From positions 104,773,726 to 104,837,725 of the forward strand of contig NC_081861.1 in NCBI RefSeq assembly GCF_963259705.1: 64,000 bases of DNA, written 5' to 3'. The position numbers and the translations under genes were made by a program. Each line of letters begins with the position of its first letter. The stretch's first letter is position 1. Source of the stretch: Myotis daubentonii. Its lineage: Eukaryota > Chordata > Mammalia > Chiroptera > Vespertilionidae. The notes under the pieces were generated by a model that made no database searches, was not told where the DNA came from, and saw only the letters and a program-made list of their open reading frames with translations. Below, piece by piece: positions 23,101-33,152 of this stretch.

Positions 23101-24263
23101 TTTAAAGGAAAATTTTGCTGAATATATTATTCATGGCTAGTAATTTCTCTTTTTCAGAAATTTGAATATTTGGTTCCACTCTCTTTTGACTTGTAGAAAT
23201 TCTGCTGAAATGTCAGATGAAATTGTTATGGGTTTTCCCTTGGAGGTCACTTCCTTCTTTTCTTAGCTGTTTTGAGAATTTTTCATTTGTCATTAATTTT
23301 TGACAGTTTTAAAAGCAAGTGTCTTGGAGAGGGTCTGTTTTGAATCAAGGTAACTAATGGTTCTGTTTCCTTTTTGGATTCAAGTATGAATTTCTTTCCA
23401 CAGATTTGGGAAGTTCTTATGCAATATTTGTTTGAATGCACTCTTTTCCTTGCTCCCTCTCTTGCTCTTCAGAAATGCCAATTTTTCTAATATTGATTCT
23501 TCTGATAGAGTAAGATAGGTTTTGTAGAGCTCTTTCATTTCTCTTTATGCTCAGGTCTCTCTCTTCTTTCCTCTCTATCAATTCCAGATTCATATCTTCA
23601 ATATCACTAATTCTTTCTTCTACCTGGTTGGCTCTGTTTTCTGTGCTCAGTAGTTTCACTCTTAATATCCTTAATTGCATACATCATTTCCAGGATTTCT
23701 GATTGGTTCTTTTGTAAAATTTAAATCTCTTAGGTAAAGTACTCATTTTGTTTATTGATTTATTTTCTGAGTGTACTGAATTGCCTGTCTGTATTTTCTT
23801 GCATCTCATTGAGTATTTTCAGAACTGAAATCTTGAAATCTCTGTCATTTATATCACATATTTCCATGTTTTCCACCTTGCTTTCTGGGGATTTTTCATT
23901 TTCTTTCTGATCATCCTTGTTATTGTGGTTATTCATGGTATTTGCTATTCTCCTTTGCATAGGCATGTATGCCTGTCTATATTAATGGCCTTCTATATAG
24001 CAGCTTTTTCTGAAGAGGTCTTTTTGCTATTTTCCAGTGGTTGTTGCTGAATTGCAACAGTTTTATATCTTTGATCTCCCAGTCTTGACCTCCACAGCCT
24101 CAGTAAGACAGTACAGCTGCACTGCATGGGGGTGGGGTTTGTTTTGCCCTCACCATAATGGTGACCCTAGACCTTCATGAGTTACCTCCCAAGCAACCAG
24201 CCTGGGGATCAGTCACAGAGGGAAACAGTGGTTCTACTACAATAGTTCTTGGTTTATAGATAA

Positions 24264-24612
24264 CTAGAGGTGCACAACATCTGTGCCCTCTAAGGGGTGC
24301 TGGGGGAGGTGCATCCCTCAGCCTGGCCTGCACCCTTTAGAAGTCCAGGAGCCCGTGGGGAGTGGGCCTAAGCTGTCAGTTGAACATCCTTAGCGCTGCC
24401 TCGGCGGTGGGAGAGGCTCCTGCCACCACCGCTGCACTTGGCAGCTGTGAGTCCAGCTTGTGGATGAGCCGGGCACCCCCTGTGGGAGCACACTGACCAC
24501 CAGGAGGCAGTTCCTGTGTTGAGTGTCTGCCCCTTGGTGGTCAGTGCACATCATAGAGACTGGTCATTCTGCTGTTCCATCAATTTGCATATCAGTCTTT
24601 TATTACATAGGA
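24264..24612 (-). mobile_element. Short Helitron with inverted CTCF-like motifs
   Basis: CTAG at 24264-24267, and the 5' end TCCTATGTAATAAAAG at 24612 on the minus strand. The 349-bp element sits in the L1 5' UTR (24263/24613). Its core contains CCACCAGGAGGCAG (24497-24510) and, inverted, CTGCCCCTTGGTGG (24527-24540). Non-coding. Confidence 0.8.
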
Positions 24613-27537
24613 TATGCTCTGTGACCTGACTCCAAGGGCAACTGGAGGTGAGTTTGGGGAGTTCAAGTGGAGGCAGGGCTCTGTGGTTCCTTTTCTTTGT
24701 CTGAAAAACCATTGCCAGGCTGGACAGTAGAGAGCTACATGACAGAACCCTGTGTTCTGTTAGGCATCTGTTGGCCCAGTCACTGTTTGCTCTGCTGGTT
24801 TGCATTAGCCCTGCTGAGCTGCCCTCTGCAGCTCTCTGTTCCTCCAGGCCAAAAGTAGCACCTGAAACCGTAGTTTTCGCCTCTCTACTGTGCTGGGTCT
24901 GCAGGCCATCTATGCTTTCCTCCCTTCTCATCTCCCTGTTTATTCCCAGTTGCCCTCTTTTAGATGTTTCATTGTGCATGTCTCTCAGGTGTGTGTCTGT
25001 GTTGAACAGGGATTTCTTAGTTGAATTATAGTTGGTTAAACCTTATTGAAATTTCAGGGAGAGAGGACCAGGTGCACTCTCCAAACCCCATTCCTTTGAT
25101 GTCACCCGAACATATGTGTGTATTGTTTTCTGACTGGTTATTTTTATGGTTTGTATGTTCTTTTTAATACTGTTGTAGTTCTTGCTTATTTCCTTATGCA
25201 TCATATAAACACTACTTTGAACTTTATTTCTGATATATAGCTTGTCTCTGTTTATTTTGCTCTTTTTCTGAGGATTCCTCCTTTTCTTTCATGTAAGTCT
25301 TCTTTCCTTGTCTCCACATTTTAGCTTTCTCTTTGTGTTTGTTTCTATGTATTAGATAGAACTGCTATGACTCCCAGTCTTCATGGGGTGGCTTTATGTG
25401 ATGGGTGTCCTGTGGGACCCAGTGGTGAAGCCTTCTTAATCTACTGAGCTGGGTGCACTAAGCAATTTCCCTTATGTGAGTTATGTGGGCCCTCCTGTTG
25501 TTGGGTGTTTATTGCTGTTGGCCCTTTCATTGGTGGTATTGACCCTCAGGCTGGCTGACTATGAGGCTCAACCCTAACCACATTATGCAAGCTGCTGTGC
25601 AGGTGCAGTCCCAAGGTATCTTGTTGAGCTCAGTGGCATAATCTTCCAGATCACCTGTGCTCTGTACCACAGGAATGTCTCTTGTGGGTTATGTGTACTC
25701 CATGTTGTAGTGTAGGCTTGATTACTGTTGGCCTTTTCATGAGTGAAGTTAACCCTTCAGGCTGGGGGACTATAGATGTAAATCTTGATCACCATGTATG
25801 AGATGCTGTGCAGGGGCTAGCTAGCCCATGAGGCTGAGTTGTTCCCAGAAGTGTTTGGTGTCTGCTGGGATACCCCTTTTATGTGTGCTGCTCTTATGGC
25901 ATGTTGGGTTGAGCTCTGTTGTGGTGTAAAGCCCACCACGGGTTGTGTTGGTTCTGGATCCACTTGGGTGGGTTTCAGATGCAGGTTGCCTTCATATGTT
26001 GTGTGTAACTGGCCTTTGGCTACCTGTCTGTAGCTACCATACTTCTCACTGTTTGTGACTGCACCTATTAGATTTTCATGTGTATGGGAGGGGCCAATCT
26101 GTGTAAAAGAGTCAGCTTCTTTCAGTTCACAGCTGGGAGGAGATCTGTGATAGGACCAAGGTTCCCTGAAGTCTACCTCTACCTGTTAGCTACTCTGCCT
26201 ACCACCTGAGGTTGCCTAGTATTTCTCTAGAGCCTTCCCAATAGAGAGTACATGATAAACCCAGGCTAGCTGAAATAGGGTTAATGGGTCCCCTACTTAG
26301 GGATCAGGCAGTCAGGTGCTCAATGAGGGGAAATTAGTCCTTGCTTCAAAGCCACGTCCCTCGAATAGATTGAAAGAGTCTCTTATTGATAATGTTGCCA
26401 GCCCAGCCTGCAGTAGGGAGTTAGGTACTTCCTCCTTATCCTAGACAATAGCCTCTAAGGGTCTCACACTTTCAATATCTCCACTTTGAGCCACTCTCCC
26501 TTCATCCATGGAACTGCACCTACAGAGATATCCAGGATTTGGCAGGATAAATCCAAACAGTCTCTTGTTGGGGGTAGTTCCCACAACCTGTAGCATGGGG
26601 GAATGGGCACTTCCTCTCCTTTTTGGGGCAGTGCAAGTTGAACTTTCAAAAGAGCTCAGGTCTGCTTCCCCACAATGCAGCCACAGAGCCTAGCACTTAT
26701 TGATCTGGCTCTTGGACAGGTGCCTCCCTGGGACACAGTATGAAAATTTCAGCTCTGCATGGCTCCCCAGCACCCCCACACCACTAAAGCAAGCAGGAGG
26801 GTGACCAAAATCAGCCCTGTGTGGCACTTTGATCCTTCTGGCAGGGCTGGCCAAAATTCCTACCTCTACTTGGGCTGTGAATCTAGCAATAAGGGCCAAA
26901 ATTCTAACTTCCTTAAACCATCAAACACAGCAGGACAGGAAAAAATCCCAATCTTGCACAGCTCCCTTGTGCCACCCAACCCAGCAGGACAAAGCAAGCT
27001 GAGCAGAGCAAAGGGAGCTGGGGGAGGGGGCAGGGAAGGGATGGAGGACACAGACCATGTGCTCAAGGTGGGAGGGACTATTTCTCTTTCCCAAGCCACA
27101 CAGTTTAGTTACTGACTGGGTCTATGCCCAAAGTCTTACCAGAAATTAGAGGGTTCCTCAAAGTCACTGCTGGATGTAGCCAGCAGATCCTTCTGCAGTA
27201 ACTGAGTATGACAGCATGGCCTCTTCAGCTGTTGGAGTCCAGAGTGAACTCCCCAGGCTGATGCTACAACAATAGTAGTGCTCCTTCCCTGGGATGGTGT
27301 GGTCCAAGTCTCCCAGGTGGACAGAATTCCCACTAATTCCAACCACCTGATGCTATGTGGATTCCTCCTCCAATCTCTGTTGCTCTGAGTTGGGGATTCC
27401 TGCATGGGGTTGAGATTCCATACTTCTAGGGAGAGGGAGTTTTACAGCCACAGTATCCCTCCAGCTTCTCAGCCACTGCACCTGCATGAGGGGGCTCTCC
27501 CTTTCTGCATCTCTGCCCCTCTTACTAGTCTCTTTGT

Positions 27538-28343
27538 TGCCGGGAGCCGGTCCATCCTTGCTGTTTCAAGGGACCTGGCATATATGGCATACGGTTCTTA
27601 ATATGTTTGCTCACCTTCTTGGCGCTGTGTTTTAACCAAGGTCACCTCTCCGAGAAAGGTTGTTTCCCCACGTAGGAATTTTTCCCTGAAGTCAGGGAGG
27701 GGATGCCTCTCCTAGAAAGGTTATTTCCCCAGGTAGGAATTTTTCCCTGAAGTCAGGGAGGGGATGAAACTCCTTAACTAAGTGCCAGGCGGGTAGTTAA
27801 TCACTACAAACAATCATGCTTAAGCTACATAATCTTTACTCCCTGGAATGGAGATAAGAAACGCCCTAACCTTTGTAATAGAGATTGATAGGATTGAATC
27901 AACTGGTATAAATACAGATGTAGCCAGACAGAGAGACAGAACTTCAGACACAGAACTCAGGAGACAGAATTCAGAAGACAGAACCTACACGGAGCCTGGA
28001 GACAGAAGAACTTCGCTGGAGAGAACATGGCAATAGATCCTGGACTGAACCTGACTATAGAACATGGCAAGAGAACCTGACTAGAACCTGGTGACCGAAC
28101 CTGGCTAGAGATCTCAGACAGAACCTGGCTGGAGAACCTAGTGAGGGAACATGGCTACAGATCCTGGCTGGAGGACCAGCAGAACCTCTCTGGAGATCCA
28201 GACCAGAACTTGGCTGGAGATCCTGGCTAGAGATCCTGGCTAGGCTGCTGATCAACTGAACACTGTCTCCGTGTCCTTCCTTCTTTGCCGACTCCGTCTA
28301 CACCTTTGGGGACCCCTGGACCCGCTGGGGCTGGACCCTGGCA
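27538..28343 (+). repeat. 5' LTR of the non-autonomous ERV
   Basis: Begins TGCCGGGAGCCGG and ends GGACCCTGGCA, forming a short terminal inverted repeat (TGCCGGG/CCTGGCA). U3 carries a 61-bp tandem duplication (27645-27705 and 27706-27766). TATAAATA is at 27907-27914. The R/U5 part is rich in AGACAGAAC and GAACCTGGCTGGAGATC repeats. A 62-codon open frame at 27848-28036 is present unchanged in both LTRs, but it has no recognised product. Confidence 0.9.
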
Positions 28344-28345
28344 TA

Positions 28346-28363
28346 TGGCGCCCGAACAGGGTT
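28346..28363 (+). other. Primer binding site, tRNA-Lys3 type
   Basis: TGGCGCCCGAACAGGGTT lies two bases after the 5' LTR. It matches the usual Lys3 site at 16 of 18 positions, differing only at the last two. It would prime minus-strand DNA synthesis. Confidence 0.9.
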
Positions 28364-28383
28364 CCCCTAGGTAAGCGCCCCGC

Positions 28384-28535
28384 ACTCGGGACGGATAGGA
28401 CTCCACCCGTAGGAAGAGGGTGGATAGTCTTCGCCGACTCCGTCCACACCTTTGGGAATCCCTGGAACAGGATTCCCTTATGTAAGCCCCCCCCCCCTTT
28501 GAAAACCCCCACACTCGGGACGGATAGGACTCCAC
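28384..28535 (+). repeat. Leader duplication of U5-PBS sequence
   Basis: The block CACTCGGGACGGATAGGACT occurs at about 28384 and again at about 28511. Between them, 28431-28483 resembles the end of U5 (TTCGCCGACTCCGTCCACACC) fused directly to a partial PBS-plus-downstream segment (GAACAGGATTCCCTTATGTAAG). A C-run (28484-28497) lies within. Confidence 0.7.
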
Positions 28536-28596
28536 CAGGGTACTGCAGACCTCCTTATAGAAGATAAGTAGGGTAAGAAGGTGGATAGTACAGAAC

Positions 28597-28767
28597 TTAG
28601 ATTGAGAAGATGTGCCATACTGAGTCCAAAGAAAGAAGACTCTGTATTGATCCTTAGATTGAGAAGATGTGCCATACTGAGTCCAAAGAAAGAAGACTCT
28701 GTATTGATCTTTAGATTAAGAAGATGTGCCATACTGAGTCTAAAGAAAAAAGACTCTGTATTGATCT
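28597..28767 (+). repeat. 57-bp tandem repeat, three units
   Basis: Units start at 28597, 28654 and 28711 with TTAGATTGAGAAGATG or close variants and end in CTGTATTGATC. They are nearly identical. The period is 19 codons, so an open frame passes through (28581-28772), but there is no sign that it is translated. Confidence 0.9.
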
Positions 28768-28777
28768 TTTAACATAT

Positions 28778-28882
28778 ATGCTTGCTAGCAGAGGAATTAA
28801 GGTTACTCCCAGTCAGACAGAACATTTTATACAAGAAATACGTCCATGCTTTTCTGAGGAAGGAAAGGTGCCGGAAAGGTAA
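28778..28882 (+). pseudogene. Possible gag matrix N-terminal remnant
   Basis: A 34-codon open frame starting MLASRGIKV after the leader, at the position expected for gag. The pattern of a short basic start followed by a FIQEIRPCF-type hydrophobic/aromatic helix resembles the first helices of betaretroviral matrix proteins. It stops at 28880-28882, and the sequence then runs to the polypurine tract without other recognisable domains. The assignment is inference from position and weak resemblance. Confidence 0.35.
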
Positions 28883-29091
28883 ATGTAGAGGCATGGGAGA
28901 AGGTAGGCCCAAGGAGCCCTATCCTTAACCCCACTGCAGCCTTTCCACCCCGGGAAAGTGCAGGATTGGCAAGCTCTCCCTGGGGTGATAGATCAGGACT
29001 CAGGTAATAGCAGAAAGCGCCAATCCTACTCTTAAAATGGATACAAGAGAGCGTTTCAGGTTTTTCTTTTTAATGCCCGCTTTTAAAAAAT

Positions 29092-29104
29092 AAAAAAGGG
29101 GGAA
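29092..29104 (+). other. Polypurine tract
   Basis: AAAAAAGGGGGAA lies just before TT and the 3' LTR start. It is the expected primer site for plus-strand DNA synthesis. Confidence 0.85.
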
Positions 29105-29106
29105 TT

Positions 29107-29899
29107 TGCCGGGAGCCGGTCCATCCTTGCTGTTTCAAGGGACCTGGCATATATGGCATACGGTTCTTAATATGTTTGCTCACCTTCTTGGCGCTGTGTT
29201 TTAACCAAGGTCACCTCTCCGAGAAAGGTTGTTTCCCCACGTAGGAATTTTTCCCTGAAGTCAGGGAGGGGATGCCTCTCCTAGAAAGGTTATTTCCCCA
29301 GGTAGGAATTTTTCCCTGAAGTCAGGGAGGGGATGAAACTCCTTAACTAAGTGCCAGGCGGGTAGTTAATCACTACAAACAATCATGCTTAAGCTACATA
29401 ATCTTTACTTCCTGGAATGGAGATAAGAAACGCCCTAACCTTTGTAATAGAGATTGATAGGATTGAATCAACTGGTATAAATACAGATGTAGCCAGACAG
29501 AGAGACAGAACTTCAGACACAGAACTCAGGAGACAGAATTCAGAAGACAGAACCTACACGGAGCCTGGAGACAGAAGAACTTCGCTGGAGAGAACATGGC
29601 AATAGATCCTGGACTGAACCTGACTATAGAACATGGCAAGAGAACCTGACTAGAACCTGGTGACCGAACCTGGCTAGAGATCTCAGACAGAACCTGGCTG
29701 GAGAACCTAGTGAGGGAACATGGCTACAGATCCTGGCTGGAGGACCAGCAGAACCTCTCTGGAGATCCAGACCAGAACTTGGCTAGAGATCCTGGCTAGG
29801 CTGCTGATCAACTGAACACTGTCTCCGTGTCCTTCCTTCTTCGCCGACTCCGTCTACGCCTTTGGGAACCCCTGGACCTGCTGGGGTTGGACCCCGGCA
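29107..29899 (+). repeat. 3' LTR of the non-autonomous ERV
   Basis: Same as the 5' LTR except for about 7 substitutions (six of them in the last ~65 bp) and loss of one 13-bp unit of the GGAGATCCTGGCT repeat. Ends CCCCGGCA, then the CTTTGT target duplication. Confidence 0.9.
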
Positions 29900-30065
29900 C
29901 TTTGTGGCTTCTTCTTTGCTCCTTGGTTATAACATTTCAGATCAGCTATACTTCAACTTGATTTTCAAGTTGATTGCTCTGTGATTTAGCTGTAAATCTG
30001 GTTTGGGGATGGAAGCAGGTGGACACACCTTCTAGCTACTCTGCAGCCATCTTGGAATCTCCCAC

Positions 30066-30455
30066 CATTGCCTTTTCAATCTGATTGAGTTCTGAGTTAA
30101 ATATTTCTTTATAACATGTGCCATATATATTGTATAGTATTTTTAGTGTTTCATTTCATTTATCAAAAATACTAATAGCATACTAACATTATTCTATTAA
30201 TATTATTGTGGAGCTGCCTGCCTTTTTTAAATCTCTGAATTGCAGAATTTATAGAAGGTACTTGGGACTTGGGAGTGATTCTTGCCCTATTCCATAGATT
30301 TCTCATTTATAATGTAACCTTAGGAATATTCGTGTGTCCATTCTTTAATAGTGTAAAGGGAAACCTCTTCCTCTTTTGACATAATCTATGACCCAGATAT
30401 TTTTTATTTCTTTTGGTCTTACTTTAGAGAAATTGCATGCAGAGCATAATATTAG
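30066..30455. other. No recognised feature
   Basis: AT-rich sequence with no recognised repeat or coding signal. Confidence 0.4.
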
Positions 30456-30712
30456 TTCCCTGCAATTCCAGTAACTTACAATGATTTTGTTGGCCTAAAA
30501 CAACAGACATTTATTCTCTCCCAGTCCTGGAGGCCAGAAGTTTGAAATCAAGGTGTCAGTACATCTGCATTCCCTCTGGAGGCTCTAAGGGAAAATCCAT
30601 TCTTTAGTTCCAGACATTCCTGAGCCTGTAGTCACATTCTTCCAATCTCTACCTTAGTGTTCACAGTTCCTCCTCTTCTCTCTATCTAATATCCCTCTGC
30701 TTCATTTTTAAA

Positions 30713-30942
30713 AAAATGTTTTTATTGACTTTTTTTAGGGAGAGGAGAGGAGAGAGAGAGAGAAACATTAATGTGAGAGTTAAAACATTGATCTGCCACC
30801 TCCTGCGTGCCCCCTACCAGGGATCAATCGGGCAATCCAGGCATGTTGCTCTGACTGGAATCGAACCAGCAAGTTTTCAGTTGCTATGCGGATTCCTCCT
30901 AGAGGCATAGCCAACCAACTGAGTCATACCACCCAGGGCTCC
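30713..30942 (-). mobile_element. tRNA-derived bat SINE, antisense
   Basis: Starts with a T-rich tail complement and GAGAGAGAGAGAGAAACATTAATGTGAG, then ACCAGGGATCAATCGGGCAATCCAGGCATG, CTGACTGGAATCGAACC (B-box complement) and AACTGAGTCATACCACCCAGGGCT (A-box complement). It is inserted in the MaLR element. A chance open frame at 30716-30910 has no meaning. Confidence 0.8.
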
Positions 30943-31029
30943 ATGTCATTTTTACAAGGATTCTTGTCATTACCTTTAGGATCTACCTAGATAATCCAGA
31001 ATGATCTCCTCCTCTCAAGATCCCTAATT

Positions 31030-31350
31030 ATGTTTTTAAAATTTTGTTTTATGTTTTCCATCACTAACCCCTCTATGCCCTCTTTTTCCCCATCCCTTCC
31101 CCACAACGTCACCACACTATTGTCCATGTCCATGAGTTCTCCCTCTCTCTTTTTATTTTTTTCTCAATCTCTCCACCCCCCACCCCCCACCCATAGCAGA
31201 GTTATCTGCCTGCTCTCTATGAATCTGTCTTTATTTTGCTTAGTAGTTCAGTTTGTTTATTAAGTCCCACATATGAGTGAAATCATATGTATGGTACTTG
31301 TCTTTCTCTGACAGGCTTACTTCACTTAAGCATAATGTTCTCCAGGTCCC
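31030..31350 (-). mobile_element. LINE-1 3' UTR fragment, antisense
   Basis: Antisense L1 3' end. The C-rich run CTCCACCCCCCACCCCCCACCC is the complement of the G-rich L1 3' UTR tract. It is followed by CCCACATATGAGTGAAATCATATG and ACTTAAGCATAATGTTCTCCAGGTCC, as in other L1 copies here. Confidence 0.8.
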
Positions 31351-31455
31351 TAATTACACTTAAAAAAAAAACCACCTTTTCCCAAATAAGGTTAACATTC
31401 ATAGGTTCCATGGATTAGGATGTGGACATATCATTTCAGGGCCCACAATGCAATA

Positions 31456-32424
31456 CATTACATATGATTTAGGAAGAGAAATGAGAAAACGGCCTTCTTA
31501 GTGCATGGCTGTCAGAGTGCTGTATCTGCAAAATCAGTAGACTTTTTATACTACCCAGATTAACAGCCTTGTTAACAGGTCCACTTAATGTTATTATGAA
31601 GTGATAATACTCCTCAGCTTCCTTTGTTTCTATATAAATGTTAGAGGAATAAGATGTTAAAGGAAAAGAAAACATTTGCACATAGTAGACATTTTTTATC
31701 TTTTAAAGGGCAAACTTATTTTAAACTGTGAGTGATATAAATATATTTTACTCTCTAGTCACCAGGTCCACAAAAGTCTCTCATCAATTTTCTGAACTTG
31801 AAGTTTTCCATATCTGTTGCTTCATCCAGGTCCCTTTGATCCTATCTTGGAGTATAAAACTGAATAAACAAAGGTCAGTCCTTAGATAAAAATAGAACTC
31901 TAACCCATAACTTGCAACAGCCAGCCCAGGAAGTCAAACAACCGCTGCAGTAAACTGTCTAAGAAGTAACAGAAAAAACAAACAAAAAAACCTCTGTGTA
32001 ATCAGTCCAAGTCAGCCAGAAATTGACCAATAACTTCCAGCTTCCGTATACTTTGGATACACTTCCAACTTAGAACTAACTGGAGTAAATAAAATATGAT
32101 CCCATATCAGATCAACATAGGCTGCTCTGCTTCTTGTTAGCCTATATCTCCAGCTTCTGCATGCCAACATCTTCCAAATAAGGATATACCTGAAGACTTC
32201 ACTTTTTCCCGCACTATAAAACTTTACCACTCCTTTGCCTTTGAATCTCTGAAAAAAATGCAAGGAATGGTGGCTGGCTTCTTATTATAACAAACTCTAG
32301 ATTTAATTGTTCTAGTTGGTTGGTATTTCTGTATTTTCACTGGAGTCATGGAGAAATTTTGAATGCTCTCTCACTCATTGTAATAGAGATATAGGGCTCT
32401 ACAAGGCTTTCCTCAGTTCCATCA
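31456..32424. other. No recognised feature
   Basis: Mixed-composition DNA with no convincing gene, motif or transposon end. Short open frames (31469-31681, 32012-32263) lack recognisable domains and are treated as chance. Confidence 0.4.
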
Positions 32425-32432
32425 TCCTAGAG

Positions 32433-32816
32433 CAATGGTCGGCAAACCATGGCTCATGAGCCACATGCAGCTCTTTGGCCCCTTGAATGTGACTCTTCCA
32501 CAAAATACCATGTGCGGGCGCGCACGTACAGTGCGATTGAAACTTTGTGGCCCATGCACAGAAGTCGGTTTTCGGCCTGGGCGAGTCTATTTTGAAGAAG
32601 TGGTGTTAGAAGAAGTGGGGGTACGTTTGCTGAGGTCGACCCCTCAGATTGAGGATGTTTTTTAGCAAAGGCCAGCTTAGGAGTACCCTAATTAAGTTAA
32701 TAACAATGTACCCACCTATATAGTTTAAGTTAAAAAAAATTTGGCTCTCAAAAGAAATTTCAACTGTCGTACTGTTGATATTTGGCTCTGTTGACTAATG
32801 AGTTTGCCAACCACTG
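32433..32816. mobile_element. Non-autonomous hAT element, 384 bp
   Basis: Terminal inverted repeats CAATGGTCGGCAAAC and (complement of the right end) CAGTGGTTGGCAAAC. The 8-bp target duplication TCCTAGAG / TCCTAGAT (32425-32432, 32817-32824) has one mismatch. Eight-base duplications and CA(G)xG-type ends identify hAT. There is no transposase. A second, shorter copy is at 63138-63349. Confidence 0.85.
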
Positions 32817-33152
32817 TCCTAGATCCATCATTAAGAATTCCAACTCCATTTGTGGTGTAATGAAAGCTATGAGAGTTCTCTGACTAGAATTTGAAAATAA
32901 GAGTCATCAGTCTTTTCTGTTTTCTTGTCCTTCTAAAACTAACTGGGGTTTTATTTTACTTTATTTATTTATTTATTTTTAACTTAATTTTTGTTTATTT
33001 TTAATTTAAATCAGTTTAAATTTTCACTTACAGTTGCCATACAATATTATACTAGTGTACACCCAGTGATAAGACATTATATGGCTTGCTAAGTGATCAT
33101 CCCAATAAATCTAGTTAGTACCCATCTGACATCATACATAGTTATTACAGTA

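Larger units (their letters stand above)
17035..25095 (-). mobile_element. LINE-1, antisense, near full length, interrupted
   Basis: From left to right it holds the antisense 3' UTR (17035-17360), ORF2 C-terminus to endonuclease (about 17360-22600), ORF1 (about 22900-23960) and 5' UTR (about 23990-25095). RT motifs are readable in the open stretch 20277-20837 ([13 protein letters not shown], then LVDDMFLYI in place of the usual FADDM). Two Helitron insertions split it (18546-20144 and 24264-24612). Its ORF1/5' UTR closely resembles the sense copy at 54.6-58.7 kb, so both belong to one older L1 subfamily. Many stops are present. Confidence 0.85.
27538..29899 (+). mobile_element. Non-autonomous betaretrovirus-like ERV with two LTRs
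   Basis: Two LTRs (806 and 793 bp) flank an internal region of only 763 bp. All terminal hallmarks are present: TG...CA LTR ends, perfect 6-bp target duplication CTTTGT (27532-27537 and 29900-29905), a tRNA-Lys3-type primer binding site two bases after the 5' LTR, and a polypurine tract abutting the 3' LTR. Gag beyond a short matrix-like start, pro, pol and env are missing, so it must have been copied by proteins supplied in trans. By eye the LTRs differ at about 7 positions plus one 13-bp gap, which suggests a recent insertion. It lies in an old antisense L1 5' UTR. Confidence 0.9.
25100..30060 (-). mobile_element. LINE-1 5' UTR (antisense) hosting a young ERV
   Basis: The left end (25140-25330) is antisense sequence around an ORF1 start. 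The rest matches, in reverse, the long L1 5' UTR seen at 7486-8829 (e.g. the TGAGGCTCAACCCT and GGCCTTTTCATGAGT blocks). The right end has GCAGCCATCTTGGAATCTCCC near 30045-30063, the complement of a YY1-like L1 5' start. ORF2 is absent on this side, so the copy is partial. A provirus-like element occupies 27538-29899, with 6-bp target duplications. Confidence 0.7.
30456..31455 (-). mobile_element. MaLR (MLT1-like) LTR, interrupted
   Basis: 30480-30650 holds the recalled MaLR motif string (GGCCTAAAACAACAGACATTTATT, TCCTGGAGGCCAGAAGTTTGAAATCAAGGTGTCAG). The end around 31360-31455 (CCCAAATAAGGTTAACATTC... GGACATATCATTTCAGGGCCCAC) matches the other side. A SINE and an L1 fragment are inserted. 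Orientation and subfamily are tentative. Confidence 0.55.

Noticed and set aside
24551..24979. 142-codon minus-strand open frame
   Set aside because: It starts in the L1 5' UTR, and its end lies in the inserted Helitron. It has no domain and is not conserved as a frame in the related copy at 54.8-55.3 kb.
27848..28036. 62-codon open frame conserved in both LTRs (again at 29417-29605)
   Set aside because: Both LTRs of one provirus are copies of one sequence, so conservation carries no evidence of selection. It has no recognised domain and is absent as an equal frame in the solo LTR.
28271..28567. 98-codon open frame spanning the 5' LTR end, PBS and leader
   Set aside because: It crosses the LTR/PBS boundary, where retroviruses do not start a protein, and arises from the GC-rich duplicated leader.
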